The translations under genes were made by a program, and so were the position numbers. From Hyphomicrobiales bacterium (GTDB taxonomy: Bacteria; Pseudomonadota; Alphaproteobacteria; Rhizobiales; Rhizobiaceae): a stretch of DNA of 64,000 nucleotides. Of the stretch, positions 1 through 9,445 are shown one piece after another. Below the pieces are notes generated by a model. The model was not told the DNA's origin. It searched no databases and saw nothing but the letters and a program-made list of their open reading frames with translations. The stretch covers positions 620,001 through 684,000 of the forward strand of contig UBZT01000009.1 of assembly GCA_900470155.1 (NCBI GenBank), given 5' to 3'. Every line of letters begins with the position of its first letter. The stretch's first letter is position 1.

Positions 1-15
1 AAGCACAGAGTTTAA

Positions 16-33
16 CGGCGGGTCAACCCGCCG
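16..33 (-). terminator. Hairpin downstream of trpE(G)
   Basis: An 8-bp perfect inverted repeat (CGGCGGGT / ACCCGCCG) lies 10 bases past the trpE(G) stop. The following T-run on the minus strand is weak, so it may be a terminator or a 3'-end stabilising hairpin. Confidence 0.5.
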
Positions 34-42
34 AAACCGATA

Positions 43-2232
43 TCACGCGGCTTTCACCTTGGCCCGTTTCGCCAGCTTCTCCACCACGTTCTCGATCATC
101 CGCATGCCGGCATCCTGGCCGAGCGTCATGATCGATTCCGGATGGAACTGCACGGCAGCCACCGGCTCCTTGGTGTGTTCGATGCCCATGATCGTGCCGT
201 CTTCGCTTTCGGCCGTGATCATGAACTCCCGCGGCAGCGTCGCCGGATCGGCAAAGATCGAATGATAGCGACCAACGGTCACTTCCTTGGCAAGACCGGA
301 AAACACCAGGCCTGGCTCGAGGATGCGGATGCGTGACGGCTTGCCGTGCATCGGAACCGCCAGCTGGCGCAATTCCCCGCCATACGCTTCGGCCAAAGCC
401 TGCAGGCCGAGGCAGACGCCGAAGATCGGCAATTGCCGAGCCCGCGCCTTCTTGATCGTCGCCTTGCAGTCGAAATCCTTCGGGCTTCCCGGTCCCGGCG
501 ACAAGACGACCAGATCAGGATTGAGCCTGTCGAACACCTCGTCGGCCACCGGCGAACGCACGGTGTTCACCGTTGCCCCCGTCTGGCGGAAATAATTCGC
601 AAGTGTATGCACGAAGGAATCTTCGTGATCGACGAGCAGGATATTGACCCCTTGCCCGACAGCGGCCACGCCGCGCTTATTCTTGCCGTCATTGCCGGTC
701 TTGGCGTCACGAATGGCTGCGATCATGGCGGATGCCTTCAGTTCGGTTTCGGCCTCTTCCTCTTCCGGGATGCTGTCATTCAAGAGCGTCGCCCCGGCCC
801 GCACTTCGGCGATGCCGTCCTTGATGCGAACGGTGCGCAGCGTCAGTCCGGTATTCATGTCGCCATTGAAACCGACCATGCCGATTGCGCCACCATACCA
901 GGCGCGCGGGCTCTTTTCATGCGCCTCGATGAACCGCATCGCCCAGAGCTTCGGTGCACCGGTCACTGTCACCGCCCAGGCGTGGGAGAGGAAGCCGTCG
1001 AAGGCGTCCATGTCGTCGCGCAGGCGCCCCTCGATATGGTCGACAGTGTGGATCAGGCGCGAATACATCTCGATCTGGCGACGGCCGATGACCTTGACCG
1101 AACCCGGCTCGCAGACGCGAGACTTGTCGTTGCGGTCGACGTCCGAGCACATCGTAAGCTCGCTCTCGTCCTTCTTCGAGTTGAGCAGCTTGAGGATCTG
1201 CTCCGAATCGGCGATCGGATCGTCGCCGCGCTTGATCGTGCCCGAGATCGGGCAGGTCTCGATGCGCCGGCCATTGACCCGCACGAACATTTCCGGCGAG
1301 GCGCCGACCAGATATTCCTGGTTGCCGAGATTGATGAAAAAGGAATAGGGCGACGGATTGATTTCCTTCAGCCGCTTGGAGATCTGCGACGGCTTCGAAT
1401 CGCAGCGTTCCATGAATTTCTGTCCCGGCACGACCTCGAAAAGGTCGCCGCGACGGAAGCTTTCCTTAGCCTTGGTGACCAGTTCGGCATATTCGCCCGG
1501 ACGATGGTCGCCACGCGGCGGAATGGTGTCGGTGTGCTGGAACGGCTCCGGCGCAATCTCTTCCGACTTGCCCTCCGTCGTCACATCGCCCTTGGTGAAA
1601 TCGTAGCGATCGATCCACGCCTTAGCAGAATAGTGGTCGACGACCAGGATTTCATCCGGCAGGAACAGCACCATGTCGCGCTGGTCTTGCGGGCGGATCA
1701 GCTTCAGGTCGATGGCGTCGAACTGGAAGGCGAGATCGTAGCCGAAAGCGCCGAAAAGGCCGATGGCGGCATCTTCCTCGGAATGGAAGAGATCGGTGAT
1801 CGCTCTGAGAACGGTGAAGACCGTCGGGATCTTCGAACGCTCTTCCTCGGTGAACACGCGGTCCGGTACCCTGACCTCAAGGTCGAGGCGGCGATCCGTG
1901 CGGGCGCCGAGATCGAGATCCGAGACCGTTGCCAGCTTGTCGGCGATCAGCGACAGAAGTGCCTCGCCGCGGCCATTATAGGCCTCGATCCAGACCTTGC
2001 GCCCGAAGCAGGAGACGCCGAGTGGCGGATCGACGATGGCGGTGTCCCAGCGGGTATAGCGGCCCGGATATTCGTAGTTCGACGAAAACACCGCGCCGCG
2101 CCGCTCATCGAGCTTGTCGACATAGGTGCTGACCGCGTCGGCATAAGGTGTCGGCCGCCGCCGCCGCGTCACGGTCACACCGCCCCGCGTCACATAGGCC
2201 TCGCTCCCGTCTTCCCGCATGATCGTCGACAT
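43..2232 (-). CDS. trpE: Anthranilate synthase, fused TrpE-TrpG
   Basis: Converts chorismate and glutamine to anthranilate, the first committed step of tryptophan synthesis. From the ATG at 2232 the protein is 729 residues. The N-terminal two thirds are the chorismate-binding TrpE domain ([29 protein letters not shown], and [11 protein letters not shown] near its end). The C-terminal ~190 residues are a glutamine amidotransferase ([15 protein letters not shown] with nucleophile Cys, and QFHPES with the catalytic His/Glu). The fusion in one chain, often written trpE(G), is typical of Rhizobiaceae. The open frame runs further upstream to 2376, but that part crosses the attenuator, so the MSTIMREDG start is preferred. 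Regulated by the leader at 2281-2398. Confidence 0.97.
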   Translation of the reverse strand: MSTIMREDGSEAYVTRGGVTVTRRRRPTPYADAVSTYVDKLDERRGAVFSSNYEYPGRYTRWDTAIVDPPLGVSCFGRKVWIEAYNGRGEALLSLIADKLATVSDLDLGARTDRRLDLEVRVPDRVFTEEERSKIPTVFTVLRAITDLFHSEEDAAIGLFGAFGYDLAFQFDAIDLKLIRPQDQRDMVLFLPDEILVVDHYSAKAWIDRYDFTKGDVTTEGKSEEIAPEPFQHTDTIPPRGDHRPGEYAELVTKAKESFRRGDLFEVVPGQKFMERCDSKPSQISKRLKEINPSPYSFFINLGNQEYLVGASPEMFVRVNGRRIETCPISGTIKRGDDPIADSEQILKLLNSKKDESELTMCSDVDRNDKSRVCEPGSVKVIGRRQIEMYSRLIHTVDHIEGRLRDDMDAFDGFLSHAWAVTVTGAPKLWAMRFIEAHEKSPRAWYGGAIGMVGFNGDMNTGLTLRTVRIKDGIAEVRAGATLLNDSIPEEEEAETELKASAMIAAIRDAKTGNDGKNKRGVAAVGQGVNILLVDHEDSFVHTLANYFRQTGATVNTVRSPVADEVFDRLNPDLVVLSPGPGSPKDFDCKATIKKARARQLPIFGVCLGLQALAEAYGGELRQLAVPMHGKPSRIRILEPGLVFSGLAKEVTVGRYHSIFADPATLPREFMITAESEDGTIMGIEHTKEPVAAVQFHPESIMTLGQDAGMRMIENVVEKLAKRAKVKAA

Positions 2233-2280
2233 TCCAGTCTCTCTCCGTCTTTCATGGCCCGGTTGGAAGGCGCCTGAATA

Positions 2281-2314
2281 CAAAAAAGCCGCCTCAGGTT
2301 CTCCGGGCGGCTTT
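2281..2314 (-). terminator. trp attenuator terminator
   Basis: AAAGCCGCC (minus strand, from 2314) pairs perfectly with GGCGGCTTT (ending 2285), loop of 12 nt, followed by a run of T. It lies between trpL and trpE(G) and is expected to form when the WWW codons are translated without stalling. Confidence 0.88.
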
Positions 2315-2353
2315 GGGTTCAATCGTCTCAAGACATGATTGGTCAAGGCCGCG

Positions 2354-2398
2354 TTAGCGTGCCCACCACCAAACATTGTTGTTCGAAACGATCTTCAT
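2354..2398 (-). CDS. trpL: trp operon leader peptide
   Basis: A 14-codon open frame reads [14 protein letters not shown] and stops with TAA 121 nt before the trpE(G) start. Three consecutive Trp codons near the end are the hallmark of a ribosome-stalling attenuation peptide. The WWWAR ending matches the rhizobial trpL peptides known to me. It is far too short for ordinary gene callers. No good Shine-Dalgarno is visible, and the -10-like box ends 8-9 bases before the ATG, so the message is probably leaderless, as reported for the Sinorhizobium homologue. Confidence 0.9.
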   Translation of the reverse strand: MKIVSNNNVWWWAR

Positions 2399-2406
2399 GG
2401 CGATTT

Positions 2407-2434
2407 TGATAACCTGCTCTTTGCGCCTGCGCAA
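2407..2434 (-). promoter_or_regulatory. Putative trpL promoter
   Basis: On the minus strand TTGCGC (2434-2429) and TTATCA (2412-2407) are separated by 16 bp. Transcription starting about 7 nt past the -10 would begin at or next to the trpL ATG. The match to consensus is moderate. Confidence 0.4.
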
Positions 2435-2521
2435 GCCGGATTCGGCACGGACAAGCGCACGCAAACTGAACTTATGCCGCGCGAAACCGTTGACCCGCTG
2501 AAACGGGAGACGACGAGCGGA

Positions 2522-3469
2522 ATGCGGAACATATCTGGTGCATGTCTGGCCATCTTCTGGCTTCTTGGCGCAGCCCTGCCGGCACAAGGGCCAGTCCCCG
2601 AGGAAAAGCCGCAATCAGAGGCTGCCATCGAGGCACCTGCGGAAGAACCTGGCGAAGCGCCGGCTGCAGAGCCTGTGCCCACGCCTGCGGACAAGCCTGA
2701 CGTGCAGCCCGAAGCAGAGACACCACCGGCGACAGAGATCCCAAAGCCCGATGACAAGCCGTCCCCAGCGGAATCGCCGGTCGGCACGCCGGAGACAGGG
2801 CCCCCCAAACCGCCAGAGAAGCCAACGCCGGCACCCCCGCAGACACCGGCCGAAGATGCTGTGCCGGCTAAGCCCGTTACCCCTCCAGTCATCCCCATCG
2901 AGAACGAGGATGATGCAACCTACAAGGCCTGTACCGCAGCCCTGACGGCGATGGGCGCGACATTCCAGGAGGACAGGCGGGTCGACGATGGCAATGGCTG
3001 CGGCATGGATCGGCCGCTTACCGTCACCCGCCTTTCACCATCCGTTGCCTTGCAGCCAGAAGGTACATTCCGCTGCGAGACGGCTCTGCAGCTGGCACGC
3101 ATGACCCGCGACATGATCGTCCCCACCGCAACCCTCAGCCTGCCTGATATGGGCGCGCTGAAAGCGGTCAACCACGCCTCCGGCTATGTCTGCCGCAACC
3201 GCAACAGCGCCGAGACCGGCAAGATGTCCGAACATGCTCGCGGCAATGCCGTTGATATCGCCGCTCTCACCTTCGAAGGGGGCGCCGTGCCGATGGTGAT
3301 TGCCAAGCAGGATGACGGCACACTTCCCGCCGCCTTCCAGCGCAGCCTGAATGCCTTTGCCTGCCTCTACTTTACCACCGTGCTGTCCCCCGGAAGCGAT
3401 GCGGCCCATCAGGACCACCTCCATCTTGACGTGATCAAGCGCAAGAGCGGCTTTCGCTATTGCCGGTGA
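2522..3469 (+). CDS. Secreted extensin-like protein
   Basis: 315 residues from the ATG at 2522, chosen because it gives a signal peptide (MRNISGACLAIFWLLGAALPAQG). Upstream in-frame starts at 2474 and 2339 would bury the signal. Residues ~20-125 are a Pro/Glu/Ala-rich low-complexity linker. The C-terminal ~190 residues resemble the extensin-like C-terminal domain family, with paired cysteines (GNGCGM, TFRCETAL, GYVCRNR, FACLYF, FRYCR) and His/Asp motifs SEHARGNAVDIA and HQDHLHLDV that recall M15-type peptidase folds. Probably periplasmic or cell-wall associated. The substrate is unknown. It is divergent from the trp leader. Confidence 0.82.
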   Translation: MRNISGACLAIFWLLGAALPAQGPVPEEKPQSEAAIEAPAEEPGEAPAAEPVPTPADKPDVQPEAETPPATEIPKPDDKPSPAESPVGTPETGPPKPPEKPTPAPPQTPAEDAVPAKPVTPPVIPIENEDDATYKACTAALTAMGATFQEDRRVDDGNGCGMDRPLTVTRLSPSVALQPEGTFRCETALQLARMTRDMIVPTATLSLPDMGALKAVNHASGYVCRNRNSAETGKMSEHARGNAVDIAALTFEGGAVPMVIAKQDDGTLPAAFQRSLNAFACLYFTTVLSPGSDAAHQDHLHLDVIKRKSGFRYCR

Positions 3470-3475
3470 ACAACG

Positions 3476-3501
3476 AAAAAGCGGCGCCCCGAGGACGCCG
3501 C
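3476..3501 (-). terminator. Terminator of the TonB receptor gene
   Basis: GCGGCG/CGCCGC stem (3481-3486 with 3496-3501) followed on the minus strand by TTTTT (3480-3476). It lies between two convergent genes and may serve both. Confidence 0.7.
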
Positions 3502-3531
3502 CTTTCCTGACCAACAGACGATGGTCCGAAA

Positions 3532-5802
3532 TCAGAACTTCTGCGTGAGCGAGATTTTAAACGTCCGGCCCGGTTCGGAGTAATATTCGATCGGCTGGTT
3601 GGTGTTGCCTGTGCCCGGGACGGTGGTCGCATTGAAATCCTTCATGCTGACCGCATTGTAATAGGTCTTGTCGAGCACGTTGTAGATGCCGGCCTGAATG
3701 CGCAGGCCCTTGGTCTGCTCGGGCTCCCACCATGCGGTCAGATCGACAACGCCGTATCCCGGAGCATCGAAGGTGGATGCAAGGCCATCGTCACGCATGC
3801 CTGCAGCCGCAATCAGGCTCAGGTCCGTTCCCCAGCTGTCCTGTTCGAAGCCGACGCCCACCACGCCCTTGAACGGCGCGACCGAGCGAAGATACTTGTC
3901 GGCATCCTTGTCCTTGCCATAGGCATAGGCGCCGCCGGCATGAACGAAAAGACCATTTTCGAAGTCCTTGCGCAGGCTGAATTCGAGGCCGGAAATATCC
4001 ACATGCTTCAGGTTGTTGTACTGAGTCAGCATGCCGTAGCTCGGATCGCCGAATGTGGTCGTCTGCTCGATGAAGTTCTTGTAGCGGCTGTGATACGCGG
4101 CAAAGCGGGCGACGAAATCGGTGAATTCGACCTTGCTGCCGATTTCAAATGAGTTCGACGTCTCTGCCTCAAGCTCGGGATTTCCAACGACCGCATAGCC
4201 GGTGTTGACGAAGTCGAGATAGAGTTCGTTCACCGTCGGGGCACGATAGGCCATCGACCACTGCGCATAAACCTGCACCTCATCGGTCAGATCATAGCTG
4301 GCGAGCAGTTTCGGGCTCAGTCGGCTGCCATCGCTGCTGTCCGGAAGACCTGCCTTGAGATATCCATTGTTGATGGCATAGGCATCCGTCAGCTTCGGGT
4401 CATAGTCGTACCAGTCGAAACGAATGCCAGGCGTGATCGAAAAGGCGCTGTTTTCCATCGAGATCTTGTCATCGACGTAGATGCCGAATTTCTTGCCGTC
4501 GATGTCAGGCATATCCGACTGGTTCGACTTCAGGCTGGTGCAACCTGCTGTGACGGTACCGAGCGTGCAGGCGTCGATACCCGCCACGAACTGGCTTGCA
4601 TCGAGCAGTGCGCCGTCGGCGCCGATGGTCAATTCGTGCGTCAGATTGCCCGTGTCGAATTCGCTGACCACATTGCCGGTGAAACCGATCGCGCTTTCCT
4701 GCAGCTCATTGTCACGCAGCCATGGCCCGGCAACAGCCCCGACGCGACGTCCGGTCGCGCCGGCATTCTTCGTTGTGTCCTGCCAATAAACCGACAGGCG
4801 CGCCGACTGGATGACAGCATCTTCCGCGGGATTGAGGAAGCTGTAATCCAGGGAGACGCGATCACGCGCAGTGTCATCGAACCCATCATATTCGCCGACA
4901 GCCCAGATACGGCTTGAACCTGTCGTCGCACCCGTCAATGTTTTCAATTCGGTATCGGAATTGTAGCGATATCGCTCCGCCGTCAGACCGACCGTATGGC
5001 CGCCTTCCAGTTCCTGCCGCAGCTTGAACAGCAGGTTGTTCTGATTGAAGTCGCCAGGATTTGCCTCGGTCCGCGTGGCACCGATCGTATCCACCGATCC
5101 CTGGTTCTGGCGCTCCTGACCCCGCCTGTAGGTGCCCTGGAACAGAACGGAGGTATCGTCGATACGCTTTGCGACCGCAGCCGACCCACCAAAACTCATG
5201 TCCTCGCTGTCGAAGGACGCCTTGGCCATGCCGCCCCAGTCCCGGCCCTCGCCGATCAGGTCTTCTGGCTCGAGCGTGCGAAGCGCGATACCGCCGGCGA
5301 GCGCGCCGGAACCCAGGCGACTAGAATCGGAACCACGTAGAACGTCAAGGGTGGAGATTGACGAAAAATCGAAGCTGTCGCTGCCGCCGGCAACGTTGGT
5401 GGTTGTCGCGGGGCCACCGCGGCGCGCAAAATTGTCGAGGTAGGGCAACGGGATACCGTCGATTGTTGTCAGGACACGTGGCCCGCCCAGGCCACGGATT
5501 GTCACGCCACCCTCGGACTTGACGAAATCGACGCCCGGCTCGAGCGAGCGGCCGAGATCCCTGAAGCTGTTGATCTGGCTCCGTCGCAGATCCTCCGCGG
5601 TTCTCTGGCTGACCTGCGGACTGTTGGAAATAACGGTCCCAGTCGCGACACGCTTCCCTTTGACGACGATCGTGTTCAGCTGCGTATCACCGTTTGCGGC
5701 AGCGCTATCTGCAACCTCCTGGGAAAAGGCAGAATTGGAAATGGCGATCAGCGCGAGTGCGGTGCAAGCGAGCAAAGTGGGTCGGAAGGACCGGGAGCCC
5801 AT
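3532..5802 (-). CDS. shmR: TonB-dependent heme/hemoglobin receptor
   Basis: 756-residue outer-membrane receptor. It has a signal peptide (ends ...SNSAFSQ), an N-terminal plug domain (NTIVVKGKR, VTIRGLGGPRVLTTIDG, LDVLRGSDSSRLGSGALAGGI) and a C-terminal 22-strand-type barrel. Barrel signatures are YAQWSMAYRAPTVNELY, NPELEAETSNSFEIG, and a terminal Phe in FKISLTQKF. Motifs and length match the hemoglobin/heme receptor family that includes Sinorhizobium ShmR and HmuR/BhuR. It should import heme iron using TonB energy. Two iron-control boxes lie directly upstream, supporting iron-regulated expression. No hmu transport genes are adjacent, so the periplasmic and ABC parts must be elsewhere. The gene symbol is by similarity. 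Confidence 0.88.
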   Translation of the reverse strand: MGSRSFRPTLLACTALALIAISNSAFSQEVADSAAANGDTQLNTIVVKGKRVATGTVISNSPQVSQRTAEDLRRSQINSFRDLGRSLEPGVDFVKSEGGVTIRGLGGPRVLTTIDGIPLPYLDNFARRGGPATTTNVAGGSDSFDFSSISTLDVLRGSDSSRLGSGALAGGIALRTLEPEDLIGEGRDWGGMAKASFDSEDMSFGGSAAVAKRIDDTSVLFQGTYRRGQERQNQGSVDTIGATRTEANPGDFNQNNLLFKLRQELEGGHTVGLTAERYRYNSDTELKTLTGATTGSSRIWAVGEYDGFDDTARDRVSLDYSFLNPAEDAVIQSARLSVYWQDTTKNAGATGRRVGAVAGPWLRDNELQESAIGFTGNVVSEFDTGNLTHELTIGADGALLDASQFVAGIDACTLGTVTAGCTSLKSNQSDMPDIDGKKFGIYVDDKISMENSAFSITPGIRFDWYDYDPKLTDAYAINNGYLKAGLPDSSDGSRLSPKLLASYDLTDEVQVYAQWSMAYRAPTVNELYLDFVNTGYAVVGNPELEAETSNSFEIGSKVEFTDFVARFAAYHSRYKNFIEQTTTFGDPSYGMLTQYNNLKHVDISGLEFSLRKDFENGLFVHAGGAYAYGKDKDADKYLRSVAPFKGVVGVGFEQDSWGTDLSLIAAAGMRDDGLASTFDAPGYGVVDLTAWWEPEQTKGLRIQAGIYNVLDKTYYNAVSMKDFNATTVPGTGNTNQPIEYYSEPGRTFKISLTQKF

Positions 5803-5918
5803 GCGATATTCCTTTCAGCGGCCGAGACGGATCGTTCCCGCGCAAGACACATGCGCAGGCTGGCCAAATGGGATTGCGTCAAAAACGTGACGACCAGAAC
5901 CGGTCGCCTCATTTACGC

Positions 5919-5945
5919 CGTATAAAACATGATTGTTTATGTCAA
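5919..5945 (-). promoter_or_regulatory. Promoter of the heme receptor gene
   Basis: A perfect TTGACA -35 box (5945-5940, minus strand) is followed after 15 bp by TATACG (5924-5919). The -35 overlaps the proximal iron-control box, which fits repression by occlusion. Confidence 0.55.
5930..5944 (-). promoter_or_regulatory. IRO box 1 (RirA-type iron site)
   Basis: TGATTGTTTATGTCA fits the rhizobial iron-responsive operator TGA-N9-TCA exactly. It overlaps the -35 box of the receptor promoter. Confidence 0.7.
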
Positions 5946-5956
5946 CAAATAATACA

Positions 5957-5971
5957 TGATTCTTTGACTCA
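5957..5971 (-). promoter_or_regulatory. IRO box 2 (RirA-type iron site)
   Basis: TGATTCTTTGACTCA is a second exact TGA-N9-TCA match, 27 bp from the first. Both share TGATT-TTT, so this looks like a duplicated operator rather than chance. Confidence 0.65.
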
Positions 5972-6029
5972 TGTATTTAGCCGGCGCGGGCCATGGCAAA
6001 AATACCACAGTTTGTCCCGCGCCATCTGC

Positions 6030-7706
6030 TCAGAACAGGCCTTCGATATAGCCCTGGTCATTGAGGAAGATCCGCTCCGAGGACGGCACACGCGGCAGGC
6101 CCGGCATGGTCATGATCTCGCCAGTGATCGCCACGACGAAGCCGGCGCCGGCCGATAGCCTTACTTCACGTACGTGCACGACATGCCCTTCGGGAGCACC
6201 ACGCAGTGTCGGATCGGTCGAGAAGGAATATTGCGTCTTCGCCATGCACACCGGCAAATGTCCATAGCCCTGGTCTTCCCAGCTTTTCAGCTGATCGCGC
6301 ACCGCCTTGTCGCTGGTCACCTCCCCCGCATGGTAGATCTTCGAAGCCACCGTCTCGATCTTTTCCATCAACGAAAGCGCATCCGGATAAAGCGGCTTGA
6401 AATGCGACTCCCCGCTATCGGCCATTTCCGCCACGCGCCGCGCCAGCGCCTCGATGCCGGCCGATCCGTCGGCCCAATGGCGGCAGACGATCGCATCGGC
6501 GCCGAGATGCGAGACATAGTCCTTCACTGCCTCGATCTCGGCATCGGTATCCGAGACGAAATGGTTGATCGCAACCACGACCGGCACGCCGAATTTGCGC
6601 ACGTTTGCCACATGCCGACCCAGATTGGCACAGCCGCGGGTCACGGCATGCACGTCTTCGCGGCCGAGATCGTCTTTCGCGACACCGCCGTTCATCTTGA
6701 GCGCGCGAACGGTCGCCACGATCACGGCTGCGGCCGGCTGCAGGCCCGCCTTGCGACACTTGATGTCGAAAAACTTTTCCGCCCCGAGATCGGCCCCGAA
6801 ACCCGCCTCGGTCACCACATAGTCGGCCAGCTTCAGCGCCGTCTTCGTGGCAATCACCGAATTGCAGCCATGTGCGATATTGGCAAACGGTCCGCCATGG
6901 ACGAAGGCTGGATTGTTTTCCAGCGTCTGCACCAGATTAGGCTGCATCGCCTCCTTGAGCAGAACCGTCATCGCCCCATCTGCCTTCAGGTCGCGGGCAA
7001 AGACCGGCGTCCTGTCACGGCGATAACCTATGATGATATTACCGAGCCGCTGTTCCAGATCGTCGAGATCGGTGGCAAGGCAGAGTATGGCCATCACTTC
7101 CGACGCCACCGTGATGTCGAAGCCGGTCTCGCGCGGATAGCCGTTGGCAGCACCGCCCAGCGAGGACACGATCTGGCGCAGCGCCCGGTCGTTCATGTCC
7201 ATCACCCGCCGCCAGGTGATGCGCCGTGTGTCGATCCCGAGGTCATTGCCCCAGTAGATGTGGTTGTCGATCAATGCCGACAGCAGATTGTGGGCCGAGG
7301 TGATCGCATGGAAATCGCCGGTGAAATGCAGATTGATCTCTTCCATCGGCACAACCTGCGCATAGCCGCCGCCCGCCGCCCCACCCTTGACGCCGAAGCA
7401 GGGGCCGAGCGAGGCCTCGCGAATGCAGGTGATCGCGCGCTTGCCGATCCTGTTCAGTCCGTCGCCAAGCCCGACCGTCGTTGTCGTCTTGCCCTCGCCT
7501 GCCGGTGTCGGATTGATCGCCGTCACCAGGATCAGCTTGCCGTCGGGCCGACCCGCAAGTCCATCGATGAACGTGGCCGAGATCTTCGCCTTGTCATGGC
7601 CATAGGGAATGAGATCATCGGGCGAGATGCCGATCTTTGCACCGATAGACTGGATCGGAAGTTTCGTAGCCGCACGGGCAATTTCGATATCGGACAAGAT
7701 CGTCAC
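6030..7706 (-). CDS. fhs: Formate--tetrahydrofolate ligase
   Basis: 558 residues, the normal length. It makes 10-formyl-tetrahydrofolate from formate, THF and ATP in one-carbon metabolism. The nucleotide-binding motif [10 protein letters not shown] is at residues ~67-76, followed by [18 protein letters not shown] and [11 protein letters not shown], all characteristic of the family. A clear Shine-Dalgarno (GGAGAC) precedes the ATG. It stands alone, running toward the heme receptor gene with the iron-regulated promoter between them. Confidence 0.97.
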   Translation of the reverse strand: MTILSDIEIARAATKLPIQSIGAKIGISPDDLIPYGHDKAKISATFIDGLAGRPDGKLILVTAINPTPAGEGKTTTTVGLGDGLNRIGKRAITCIREASLGPCFGVKGGAAGGGYAQVVPMEEINLHFTGDFHAITSAHNLLSALIDNHIYWGNDLGIDTRRITWRRVMDMNDRALRQIVSSLGGAANGYPRETGFDITVASEVMAILCLATDLDDLEQRLGNIIIGYRRDRTPVFARDLKADGAMTVLLKEAMQPNLVQTLENNPAFVHGGPFANIAHGCNSVIATKTALKLADYVVTEAGFGADLGAEKFFDIKCRKAGLQPAAAVIVATVRALKMNGGVAKDDLGREDVHAVTRGCANLGRHVANVRKFGVPVVVAINHFVSDTDAEIEAVKDYVSHLGADAIVCRHWADGSAGIEALARRVAEMADSGESHFKPLYPDALSLMEKIETVASKIYHAGEVTSDKAVRDQLKSWEDQGYGHLPVCMAKTQYSFSTDPTLRGAPEGHVVHVREVRLSAGAGFVVAITGEIMTMPGLPRVPSSERIFLNDQGYIEGLF

Positions 7707-7946
7707 GTTTCCGTCTCCTCACATCTGTTTTGCGGCCGAAGATCGGCTGGCCACGCAACAGTTGCAAGCCCGCGCACAGACTATTTTGGCGCAGACACCC
7801 GGATACACGGCAGCGCCCTGGGCACGCATTGTCACCGAAAGCGCCGCAAGATTGATTGCCCGAACGCCCGGGTTCGACAATCACCCTTGCCCGCCAAGCT
7901 TTGCATCGGTTATGTCGAATGAAATCGAAGCTTGACCGAGGTTGCA

Positions 7947-8468
7947 ATGAAATCGCTGGAACTGATCATCGAAAAAATCATTCTCTCGAGCCGCTGGATT
8001 CTGGTCGTGTTTTATCTGGGCCTCGTTGCGGCGCTGGCCGTCTACGCGCTGTCCTTCGGCTACAAGTTCCTCAAGATCGCCAAGAACGTCTTCGCCTACG
8101 AAGAGTTCGAGATGATCCTCGCCATGCTCAGCCTGATCGATGCTGCCCTTGTCGCCAGCCTGATCGTCATGGTGATGATCTCAGGTTACGAGAACTTCGT
8201 CAGCCGGTTCGACAATGCCGATGACGAAGTGTCCTTCCTCGGCAAGCTCGATGCCGGCAGTCTGAAGATCAAGGTCGCCTCCTCGATCGTCGCGATCTCG
8301 TCGATCCACCTGCTGCAGATCTTCCTCAATGCGACGAAATATACCGACGGCCAGTTGATGTGGTTCACCATTATCCACCTGACCTTCGTCGTCTCCGCGC
8401 TGATGCTGGGCTTTCTGGAAGTGCTGATGAATGGCAAGAAGAAGGGCAGCGATCTCGACAGGACTTGA
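7947..8468 (+). CDS. YqhA/UPF0114 family membrane protein
   Basis: 173 residues from the ATG at 7947. A TTG at 7932 in frame is less likely because homologues start just before the first helix. Three to four transmembrane segments are visible: RWILVVFYLGLVAALAVYAL, a second around IDAALVASLIVMVMISGY, a third near IVAISSIHLLQIFL and a fourth WFTIIHLTFVVSALMLGFLEVL. The motif SGYENFVSRF is typical of the UPF0114 (YqhA) family of inner-membrane proteins, whose function is unknown. The C-terminus is short, basic and cytoplasmic. Confidence 0.85.
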   Translation: MKSLELIIEKIILSSRWILVVFYLGLVAALAVYALSFGYKFLKIAKNVFAYEEFEMILAMLSLIDAALVASLIVMVMISGYENFVSRFDNADDEVSFLGKLDAGSLKIKVASSIVAISSIHLLQIFLNATKYTDGQLMWFTIIHLTFVVSALMLGFLEVLMNGKKKGSDLDRT

Positions 8469-8554
8469 AGCCCGGTCATGCTGCCATCCGGCTTCACTGG
8501 AAATACGTGCTCCGGGCGAAGCCGCCCGCCGCCCGAAACACCTTGTAACTCGGC

Positions 8555-9310
8555 CTAGATACCCTGGCCGCCGGACACTTCGATCCTCTGGGCGTTCACC
8601 CAGCGATTGTCTTCAGACAGCAGGCTGGCGATCATCGGACCGATGTCGTCCGGAAGGCCGACCCGGCCGAGCGCGGTGATGCCTGCAAAGAAGGCATTGA
8701 AGTCGGGCGTGTCCCGCACGGCACCGCCGAAGAAATCCGTCTCGACCGCGCCCGGCGCGACAGTGTTCACGGCAATGCCGCGCGCGCCCAATTCCTTGGC
8801 CATATAGAGCGTCAGCACTTCGACCGCGCCCTTCACCGCCGCATAAGCGCCCCAGCCAGGCGCCGACACGCGTGTCAGACCTGAAGACAGGTTGACGATC
8901 CGTCCGCCATCGGTGATCAGCGGCAAGAGTGCCTGGGTCAGGAAAAACACGCCCTTGAAATGCACATTGACCAGCGCATCGAACTGCGCCTCGGTGGTCT
9001 CGGCAATTGGGGCGCAGTCGCCATGGCCGGCATTGTTGACCAGATGGTCGAAACTGTCGCGCTTCCACGTCGTCTGCAGTCCCTCCCGCAGCCGATCGGT
9101 AAAACCGGCGAAGCTGCCAACATCAGAGGTATCAAGCCGCAAGGCGATAGCCTTGTGACCGAGTGCCGCAATCTCGGCGACGACAGCGTCCGCGGCATCG
9201 CTGCGGCTGTGATAGGTAATGACGACATCGCCACCGCGGCGGGCGATGTGAAGTGCGGTGTTGCGGCCGAGGCCACGGCTGCCTCCGGTGACGAGGGCGA
9301 TTTTGGTCAT
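8555..9310 (-). CDS. SDR family oxidoreductase
   Basis: 251 residues. Classical short-chain dehydrogenase/reductase: NAD(P)-binding TGGSRGLGRNTA at the N-terminus, NNAGHGD, catalytic Ser in NLSSGLTR, and Tyr/Lys in the variant active-site motif YAAVKGAVE. The C-terminal ISGGQG-type ending (VSGGQGI) is normal. The start at 9310 is chosen because MTKIALVTGG places the first strand correctly; upstream codons are non-homologous. It is divergent from an AraC regulator with a 135-bp intergenic region, so it is probably that regulator's target. Substrate unknown. Confidence 0.9.
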   Translation of the reverse strand: MTKIALVTGGSRGLGRNTALHIARRGGDVVITYHSRSDAADAVVAEIAALGHKAIALRLDTSDVGSFAGFTDRLREGLQTTWKRDSFDHLVNNAGHGDCAPIAETTEAQFDALVNVHFKGVFFLTQALLPLITDGGRIVNLSSGLTRVSAPGWGAYAAVKGAVEVLTLYMAKELGARGIAVNTVAPGAVETDFFGGAVRDTPDFNAFFAGITALGRVGLPDDIGPMIASLLSEDNRWVNAQRIEVSGGQGI

Positions 9311-9445
9311 GCGGATACTCCTGTTGTCTGCATGTGCCGTTGATAGCCGCCAGAGCCGCAAGACGTCGTTGCCGAAACCGGCGCGATCTTTGCCTATTCC
9401 TCCAAGGCGGTTCCACCGCAGCTAGATCTCGGCTAGCATGAGGCA

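Larger units (their letters stand above)
2281..2398 (-). ncRNA. trp attenuator leader RNA (rnTrpL-like)
   Basis: The region from the trpL ATG to the end of the intrinsic terminator is 118 nt, close to the ~110-nt rnTrpL attenuation product described in Sinorhizobium meliloti. There the released leader RNA also acts in trans. The same arrangement (leader peptide with consecutive Trp codons, then a terminator hairpin just before trpE) is seen directly here. The trans-acting role is by analogy only. Confidence 0.75.

Noticed and set aside
346..2277. A 643-codon open frame on the plus strand antisense to trpE(G)
   Set aside because: Its length comes from high GC on the opposite strand. It has no family resemblance, while the minus-strand protein is an unambiguous TrpE(G).
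6174..7922. A 582-codon plus-strand frame opposite fhs
   Set aside because: His/Arg-rich shadow of fhs without domains. fhs is complete and of normal length.
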